From: Pocillopora verrucosa
Taxonomy: Eukaryota; Cnidaria; Anthozoa; Scleractinia; Pocilloporidae
Assembly: GCF_036669915.1 (NCBI RefSeq)
Contig: NC_089323.1
Coordinates: 15,367,340 to 15,431,339, forward strand
Length of the DNA stretch: 64,000 nt
Reading direction: 5' to 3'
Under the pieces are notes generated by a model. It was not told the origin of the DNA. It saw only the letters and a list, made by a program, of their open reading frames with translations, and did not search any database. Positions 57,262 to 64,000 of this stretch are shown piece by piece. The stretch's first letter is position 1; the number at the start of each line of letters is the position of its first letter. A program made the position numbers and the translations under genes.

Positions 57262-60200
57262 ATGGGAAACATTGTCAACACTCATCGAGGGCAAAATATC
57301 CAGCCTGAAAGAGCAATCGCCACGGTCAAAGCAGCAAGTGTTTTTAAAGCAAAAATGAAAGAAACACAAGCAAACAGGACAAAAGCATCGGAGCAAATAG
57401 AAGAGGTAGTTAAACGGAAATTTCGCAGGAAATCAACTGTGTTTGGATGTAGACCCATAGGGAGACTAGCTTCTGGTGATGAATCGCCACCACCAAACAC
57501 CACAAGCTCCCAGAAGGATGTTCTAAAGTTTGTACGCTGGTGAGGATAGAGGAATAGGTTTGAAATTTTTACTTGAAGGATCAACTGTCATATATTTAGT
57601 CGTTATGCTAAAATTCAATGTAATTATGAATATCAGCATTAAAAAATATGCGTTTTTATTTTGCTTTTAATGTTGTCGTACTGAGCTAATCGCATCCAAC
57701 AGTTTAGATAGATTGGGCCAGTACGAGATCTCCTAATTTTTTAGTGGTGAATAAGTTACCTAGCTTGGTCATGAATGCAGAGAGAGACGATTATACCTCG
57801 TTAATGTATTGATGTTTTGAATTTAACTGCGATTCTTTTAACATGTTTGGGCGGAAAAAGTGATCGAGTTTTTACTTGTTGCTAAGTGATTTAAATTTAT
57901 TATTTTTTTCCTTTCTCTGACCGGCTTTCTCCTCGCTTTCAGTGAGTGGTTTCGAAGCTCAGTTGGTCGTAGCGCGCAACAAGCATTTGGAGGCACGGGT
58001 TCGAATCCTGTCTAAGCCTGTATTTTGTTCGGTTTCTTTTCGCAATTTCTTTAATAGCAGCTCATCGAGGACCATTTCTTAACTTGTTCACCATCTAAAG
58101 GTCAAAATAATATTTATTTAATTAGTTGTGCTGTCAGGTTCATTGTGAATGACCAGAAACACCAGCTGGCTGATTTGACTCAGACAACTTTGAATTGAGT
58201 TGAATGAAACAACACATTATGTCTACTTTGAAATTAAAACAAAGAAATTATTGAAAAAGATCCTGAACGTTAAAACAAGGGGGGGGGGAGGTACTTGGGT
58301 CAATATTGATAGGGTACGTGCCGCTGGCCTCTCAAAACCCCTACCCCACTTTAGTCAATCTCATGGCCAATCGTAGACCCCATTTTAGTACATTTTTGGT
58401 GAAACGAAGTTTTCACGATGACAACTTATTTACCTTCATTTTATAAATCTACCTTATAAAGCCTTACCTGAAATTTCTTACCTGCAAAATCCTGAAAATG
58501 TGGGACCACATTCTAGTAACTCTCTATGGAAAATGCAGCTCCATTATAGTCAATCCAGTCGTGAAAACGCAACCCCATCCAGTGGCACAACCCTATTAGC
58601 TTATTATTAAGAAGTGCTCCCCTCCTTGGCTCGATTACTAACCACTGTTCGGGAATATGAGCCCACGCTCCTTCCTCCGAACCCACCTACTCGGGGAAGA
58701 GCAAAGACCGGACACGAGAGAGCGGCGAAAATTGAGCCTGTCCACACCACTGGCTGAAAAATGCCTAGAGTAATGTTCAGGCATCAACGAGTGTCGAACC
58801 TATGACCGTGCTCTCTTCCTAACTGCATTGAAGACGGGATTAACGGAATTAGATTACCGCTATTTAAGTCTGGTTGAAAATCTACGAATTTCTTTTTTAA
58901 TTTTCTGTCTCCTTAAGGGTCAGCGTTAGTGATACACTAGTTGTTAAGGACACAAGTGTTGCATGGAATGCGTTGAGAGACTTAGTCAGCCGTGAAAGAA
59001 TTCCCTCAACTCAAGACGCAGGACGGGGGCGTCTTAAATCGATAACAGATGCCATTCGGTTCACTCGAAGAACTTCCACGTCATCAAAAACAACGAAGGT
59101 GGCCAGCGGGGAATTTTCGTACAACGATATGCTAATTGTAAGTGAAACCATTCGTTTGCAGGGGTGGGCGTGCCTTCATTGGCGCGTTCGGGCTTTCGGG
59201 AGTTCGGGTGCTCGTGCGTTCGTGTGCTCGTGCGTTCGTGTGCTCGTCCGTTCATCTGTCTTTCATCCTTGTTTCCTCCCTTTCTCTCTGTTTTTCCCTT
59301 CCATCTCGAACAGACCTACGTTAGCTTATTTTGTGTTCGACTTTTTCTTCAGACAGAATGGGAAACGCACTGCCATTTTTGCCACTCATCCTCCATTGAA
59401 GAAAGCCCTCTTAATCGTTGCCGTATCTGCCCAAGGGTTTATCACACTCATTGTCTTGCTAAGCGAGGGCATCTTTCAGGGGATGGGGCAGCTGAAACTC
59501 TGACGCTTGCAAATTCAGAAATCGGCTGGAGTTGCTGTAATTGCGTAAGTTGAGGTTCATAGCGTGAGATCTCGTCAATACGACCCGTAGTTTTATATTT
59601 ATTAGATAATAAGTATTTGCATTTGGCAACATGAGGTACTTAAGAAATAGACCGTATTTTTTATCGGTTTACCGGTGTAATAACCCACGTGAGATGTTGG
59701 GAAAATATGAGAAAAGTTTGTAAACCACGAGCCAGAGGCGAGTGATTTACAAGCTTTTTGAGTGTTCTCCCAACATCCCAACATCCCAACATGATTACAG
59801 TTGAACCAGGTCTCCCACAGGGATTGGCGGGGTGACCGCTTATTACAGATTTACCGTTTAATACAGGTTCCAAAGATCAGGCGTTTGAAGTAAAACGATA
59901 AACAACGCCATTTTATGCCATAATTGACCTCTCAATGTACATAATCTCGCTCGAAAATACTGCTAAACTGGATTTTGGGAGAGAAAAATGGATTAAAAAT
60001 TACGTTAAAGAGTATGCCTAGTTTTATTTAATTGGTCCCACTTTCAGTGACCGTTAAAAACGGGCGGAGGATAATAGAAACAGGTTATGGGGACCCAGTA
60101 TAGGGAGACCTTGACCGCTTAATAGAGGTGAAAATTACAGTGATTTGGGGAGAAACAAATTCGGGACTTTGGTAACTGACCGCTTAATACAGGGTGATGG

Positions 60201-62275
60201 CTTATTACGGTGCCACTCAGTACAGGTTCGACTGTACTTATGTTTCTTTTGTCGGGACGTTCATTTGAAGAGCGTCCCCACCAACGTGAACTACATACAA
60301 TAGTCACCCTTTGCACATGTGCGATGAGATAATGAGAGATCGTCTATTTCTCATCCATTTTTTTCATTTTCCTCTCTTGATTAACTAAGACTGGTGAGAG
60401 TCTAAACAAGTAAAAGTTACATTCTCAGCTTGAAACTTAATCCTTTAACTCCCAAGATCTGATTGTTAATTCTCCCCTCTAGCTGCTACGCATTTCCCTG
60501 TAACTTAGTTATGAGAATTTGGTGTTAGATCAAGACAAAAACCTGTACCTGATAAGTTTGAGAATTCTCAATATCTCTTTCCTGGATTAGGTATGGATAT
60601 TATAGGGAGAAGATACAAATTAATCACTCCTGGGAGTTAAAGGGTTCACAGCAGGGATGAAATAATCTCATTCTATTGAATTTTATTGCAGGAAAATTTA
60701 TTCGATCTTTTATCTGACAACGAAAAGATCGATATAATGGAAACATTTGATCTAATGGACACCAATCAAGGTCGGTAAGAAATATTGAAGTGAGCCAAGA
60801 CTAACGTAACTAAAATGTTGCTTCAGAAGGTAACTAGTCGCTTCGCCTACGTTTCGTTTCCCCAACGACCAGTTTGGCTAACCTCTTGGGTCGTTTCGCC
60901 AACGTCTCAGGGTATTTCTTTAACGTCTCAAAGTTTGTTTCGCCAACGTATTACGAAATGTTTCATGATTCCTGGTTCGGCGTAACTTGTTCGACTTCTA
61001 ATCGACCGAAAAGTGGAAGGGGAGTTCGAAACTAGCGTCAGTGAACTGACCTAGACATTGACGAAAAGACGTAAAACGTTATAATCGTAGGCGAAACGAC
61101 GGCAATTCCATTAGCATGTTTAACTATGTTTCCTATTAATTCCACTTAGATTCTTTTATAAACAAAGAAGAGTACCTTTCATACCAGAAGGAGAGATACA
61201 GAAAGTTAATGGACATGGAAATGCCTAGTTATCGAGTGATAATCGAGGAGCGGATATTTGACGACATGGATAGGAACAACAATGATCTTATCGACTGGTG
61301 GGAGTTTGCGATTCCTATGTGCGTGAGGAAGTTGAGTGAACGGAGAAAGGTACTTATAATTCTGTGATCTGTGATTAATGTCGTTCTCAGGTTCCCTGTT
61401 CGTCTCGGCCTCTTACGAGAGAGTGAAGGGCGCGATGGAGATAGAGTATGGGTACGAGGTTGATTTTTAAAAATGCACTTCACCCCACTCAAATTTCCTC
61501 TTGTTGGGTCAGGTAACGTTCTGTTGTAGCTGGTCAAAACTAATCTCAAGTAAAGAAATTAACCTCAATAGTGAAATGAAGATGCAGCAAAAAAGGCTTG
61601 ATAAGTTTTCCTTTGTAGTGGATATGGTGAGAGGTTATTCTTAGCAAGACTGATCTTCCTGTTCAAAAGCAGGCCACTAGTTTCTGGACAATTAAAAAGC
61701 TTGTAAGGGAAATATGATGTTTTGAATAACTGCATTCCGCCAAAAACTGAGATGAGCGATTCAAATTTGTAACTTTCTCGTATGTGGACTTGGCATTTTT
61801 CTTTTACCCTCCGTATTATCTCTCTGCATTCAGTGCCTACGGACGTGGAACTGATGCTTTCATTTTTCCCCTTATTTTTCGACAGGGAACACTCCCATCT
61901 TTGCTTACAAGACAGGAAATTTACAAACTCAAACGATTTTTCAAAGAATACGATATGGAAGGAGAAGGAGAAATCAGGAAAGATTTATCTCGAGAGGTCT
62001 TTAAGAACTGGTACCTCTCTTTGATAGATCGACGAGAAGAGGAGGTCCCGATTTGGGACTGGCTTGGGACTGAATATGTCAAAATAGACAATGAAGAGGA
62101 GCACTCGTTGTGTCAGCGGTTTGCCACGGTTAAGTGGAAAGACTTTGTGTTAAATCACGCGTTGTACATCCTTGCCGCGCGACCGAATACAGGCTCAATG
62201 AGGCCTTACGTTCCACAATTCAACAGTTTGAATTTGGAGTTCGATGAAGACGATGAAGATATTGAATATGATTAG
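57262..62275 (+). CDS. PHF24: PHF24 (GINIP)-like protein with PHD finger and EF-hands, 452 aa
   Basis: Homologue of vertebrate PHF24/KIAA1045 (GINIP), a neuronal protein reported to bind GTP-loaded G-alpha-i. Exons: 57262-57539, 58918-59137, 59353-59544, 60692-60770, 61150-61349, 61886-62275 (TAG), all phases agreeing. It starts MGNIVNT, so glycine 2 could be N-myristoylated, as suspected for the vertebrate protein (MGVLMS). The PHD ligands are all present as Cys4-His-Cys3: C173, C176, C189, C192, H197, C200, C227, C230, with the family phrase AAETLTLANSEIGWSC. Two canonical EF-hand loops follow: 253-264 (DTNQDSFINKEE) and 297-308 (DRNNNDLIDWWE), then a degenerate one near KEYDMEGEGEIRK. The C-terminal YILAARPN is the family signature, followed by an acidic tail. 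Human PHF24 is 400 aa; the extra length is mainly N- and C-terminal. Confidence 0.9.
57948..58019 (+). other. tRNA-like sequence (tRNA pseudogene or SINE head) in intron 1 of the PHF24-like gene
   Basis: 72 nt with an A box-like AAGCTCAGTTGGTCG and a perfect B box GGTTCGAATCC. The acceptor stem pairs at 6 of 7 positions (GGTTTCG with CTAAGCC), and the T stem is complete (ACGGG/CCTGT). The D stem is imperfect and the anticodon arm does not pair and lacks a proper U33, so it is not a functional tRNA. Confidence 0.6.
58280..58620. repeat. Probable dispersed repeat, intron 1 of the PHF24-like gene
   Basis: Phrases such as GGGTACGTGCCGCTGGCCTC and CTCAAAACCCCTACCCCAC are, from memory, common in marine invertebrate genomes. 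No second copy occurs in this window, so the repeat call rests on recall. It begins with a G10 run at 58280-58289. Confidence 0.35.
59155..59260. repeat. GTGCGTTC minisatellite in intron 2 of the PHF24-like gene
   Basis: Repeats of GTGCTCGTGCGTTC and variants (about 14-bp unit). It produces long open frames on both strands that are not genes. Confidence 0.8.
59798..60234. mobile_element. Pogo/Tigger-type MITE with TA target duplication
   Basis: Ends CAGTTGAACC and GGTTCGACTG form terminal inverted repeats, flanked on both sides by TA (59796-59797 and 60235-60236), as in Tc1/mariner-pogo elements. The interior repeats GACCGCTTAATA words and encodes nothing. It is in intron 3 of the PHF24-like gene. 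Confidence 0.7.
60442..60647. mobile_element. TTAA-type MITE, CTAGCTGCT subfamily, intron 3 of the PHF24-like gene
   Basis: The cleanest copy in the window: TTAATCCTTTAACTCCCAAG at the left and CTCCTGGGAGTTAAAGGGTT at the right, about 205 bp. Interior: TCTCCCCTCTAGCTGCTAC and TTTGGTGTTAGATCAAG. Confidence 0.7.
60835..61110. repeat. GTTTCGCCAACG repeat cluster, intron 4 of the PHF24-like gene
   Basis: Several spaced copies of TTTCGCCAACGTCTCA-like words, with complements near 61060-61110 (GTAGGCGAAACGACGG). Related to 48690-48880. Confidence 0.55.
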
Positions 62276-63300
62276 AAAACAATTTCCTTTAATTACAGGA
62301 AAGATTGGTCCTGTCGTAAACATTTTCACTCTGTGTTCTTATTGCATGTCACGCCAATCTTGCGCATGCGTGAAAATGGTGTCCTCCTCAGAGGACATAA
62401 CATGATGTATAATATGACATACTAGTCGGTTAGTTTTGCAAAATAAGATTTAGATTTAGTCGGTATGTTCTGAAGTAAAAGTTTTATTGTATGGAAAACA
62501 GGTTTTCCTTTTTTCGTTTAAAGCTTCAGCTGGAGTCACTACTTTTGAAATAGGGGAAAGCATGATCTAATGAACCTCTTTTCTTAGCGTTATCTTACAT
62601 CATCTTTTGTTCAGAATCTTCAATCTTCAAGTCAAGTGTTCTCTCCGAAACTGGAAGTAGTTCATTTGGGAGTTTGGATAAAAGAATTTTCCTATTTCCT
62701 GGTTTCCGTTCATCTTAATGATGTATTCCCATCTTCAACCTCACTCTCAAGGCTTTCGCCAATTTTCAGGGAAAAGGCCCTTGGAGCAAGATTGTTCCCA
62801 TCCTCTACCTAAGTCAGTTCGAATGGATCTAAAAGAAAGTGTTCATAGTGACCATGGTCACAAACATGAAATAATGCAATGCAACTAAGGAACTACAATG
62901 ATTTATTCAAAAACGGTAACACTAACAAAAAACAACTTAACGTAGAGGGTTTTTGTCTCTTTTGACTTAACGGTAACCTCGTACCCAGATCCTATTGTGT
63001 ATCTGTAACTGAAATGAATCGCTTGGCCGTGGAAGGTCTGGGTACGCGATTACTTTTGTCTCAGTTATGTCTCGGTAAATGTCATTTTGTGGAATAAATG
63101 GCTGAGACTTGTGAAAATGTCTTAGAGTAGAGTCAGTGAACATGTCAAGGTTACCCCGAATTTGCTTTCCATGTAAAACGTATTCTTTAAAGTAGCTAAT
63201 TGTCCTCTCCCATTAAAATCATGTCCTAATTTAAATTGTTAGGAAATTTTTCTCAATTAATTTCTTTAGAGAGATAAACAGGCTAAATAAAGATTTCCAT
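62276..63300. other. Convergent intergenic region (PHF24-like and P4HTM-like 3' ends)
   Basis: No coding exon. The 3' UTRs of the two genes converge here. A CTCGTACCCAGATC foldback MITE sits at 62976-63052. Confidence 0.6.
62976..63052. mobile_element. Foldback MITE, CTCGTACCCAGATC family
   Basis: Starts GTAACCTCGTACCCAGATCC and ends GGTCTGGGTACGCGATTAC. About 77 bp with ends that pair. Confidence 0.7.
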
Positions 63301-63659
63301 TTAGAGTTCCAGTTTCACATCATATGAACCGTCTCCGCTCTCTTTGGCCTCCTTTATAGCTTTTTCTTTCTCTTCTTTTGTTTTCTCCTCATCCTTAATT
63401 TCACTTTTCTTCTGTTCAGTTTCTTCCTTTTTCTCTTCACTGCTTTCTTCCTCGTTGCCTTGTTTCACTAGATCTCCTTTCCAATCTGTGCCAGGTTTGT
63501 ATTTAGTCTCGTCTTTTCCATAATCAATCCATCCTTTGAATGGTTCCTCAGTACCTTGCTTTCCTACGAGTGTCAACCAGAGGTTTGCCACCCACTTTGT
63601 ACCTTTTATCACGTCACAGCCGCCATGTTGTGCCAACTGGTCCAAATCACTAAGCCAAC
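63301..63659 (-). CDS. P4HTM: P4HTM-like prolyl 4-hydroxylase, last exon only
   Basis: C-terminal end of a 2-oxoglutarate/Fe(II) dioxygenase; upstream exons lie beyond the right edge. The exon starts after a GCAG acceptor (63660-63663), and the stop TAA is at 63301-63303. GWLSDLDQLAQHGGCDVIKG followed by TKWVANLWL contains the distal metal-ligand His and, ten residues on, the 2-oxoglutarate-binding Lys (His-Gly-Gly-Cys ... Gly-Thr-Lys), as in animal prolyl 4-hydroxylases. The stretch before and after, and the ending VKLEL, resemble transmembrane P4H (P4HTM) more than collagen P4HA. Between the fold and the terminus is a long Glu/Lys-rich low-complexity tract (about 50 aa) not expected in vertebrate P4HTM. 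The terminal KLEL is a weak match to ER-retrieval signals. Confidence 0.8.
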
Positions 63660-64000
63660 CTGCAATCAAGAAATAAATACTGGAGGAAATAAATATTGAA
63701 AAAAGCCTGTGTTTAGTTGCGTAACACCAAAAATTTTCGTTGACTTCGACGTAATTTCGATCAGTATGAAATTAAAGGGGCATAGATTTTTTGTGCGACA
63801 ATGTCACTACCTTACCCCTCCCTAGCTAGTACAGATTTCTAGTTCCAGTCTTGACCGTGAGAATTGTCACGCGACGAGAACAACATGGCTTCCAAAAGGT
63901 TGAATGTGACATAACCAAGTGCTCTAAACAGCTGTTTATCTCTGAATTATTGCGGGCATTGCTCACAAAAGGGCCTTAGTTGGAAATTTTGCCATCAGTT
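63660..64000 (-). other. Intron sequence of the P4HTM-like gene
   Basis: Upstream of the last-exon acceptor on the minus strand. I see no further exon with matching phase and conserved residues before the window ends. Confidence 0.5.

Noticed and set aside
57948..58019. Functional tRNA gene
   Set aside because: The anticodon arm does not pair and lacks U33, so I list it only as tRNA-like.
59061..59553. Several long open frames near the PHD exon
   Set aside because: Their upstream halves come from the GTGCGTTC minisatellite; only the part from 59353 is the real PHD exon.

Overview
The window is animal nuclear DNA: AT-rich, GT-AG introns of a few hundred bases, and a high density of short foldback and terminal-inverted-repeat elements. 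The gene set (IFT74, HAUS3, TTC4, PHF24/GINIP, P4HTM and Cys-loop receptor homologues) is metazoan. Protein divergence and the style of the dispersed repeats suggest an anthozoan cnidarian, most likely a stony coral. That assignment is from memory of similar sequences, not from a search.

Layout. (1) 169-11253, minus: 5' two thirds of IFT74 (intraflagellar transport), 19 coding exons plus a 5' UTR exon holding two bases of the start codon. (2) 13127-18666, plus: a small centrin/calmodulin-like EF-hand protein, 157 aa, head-to-head with IFT74. (3) About 18.9-37.8 kb, plus: a tandem duplication of roughly 10 kb carrying two eight-exon Cys-loop (pentameric ligand-gated) channel genes of 437 and 435 aa, each with a similar upstream region. 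(4) 40606-49069, minus: HAUS3, an augmin subunit, 16 exons. (5) 49391-56120, plus: TTC4, an HSP90 co-chaperone, 10 exons, sharing a roughly 300-bp divergent promoter region with HAUS3. (6) 57262-62275, plus: a PHF24/GINIP-like protein with a PHD finger and EF-hands, 6 exons. (7) 63301-63659, minus: last exon of a P4HTM-like prolyl 4-hydroxylase that continues past the right edge.

The genes do not form one pathway. IFT74, HAUS3 and the centrin-like protein share a cilium/microtubule theme. The channel pair and the PHF24-like protein are both plausibly neuronal or signalling. The exon models were built by hand: each junction was chosen so that splice sites, codon phase and, for recognised families, protein similarity agree. 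In every complete model the coding length is a multiple of three.

Strongest observations: both channel paralogues carry Gly-Asp-Arg where anion channels of the family have Pro-Ala-Arg at the M2 selectivity filter; three introns look U12-type (GTATCCT donors, two with good branch sites); the IFT74 start codon is split by an intron; TTC4 has a phase-compatible alternative terminal exon that would remove the TPR domain; and several MITE families are present, including probable piggyBac-type (TTAA) and pogo/Tigger-type (TA) elements.
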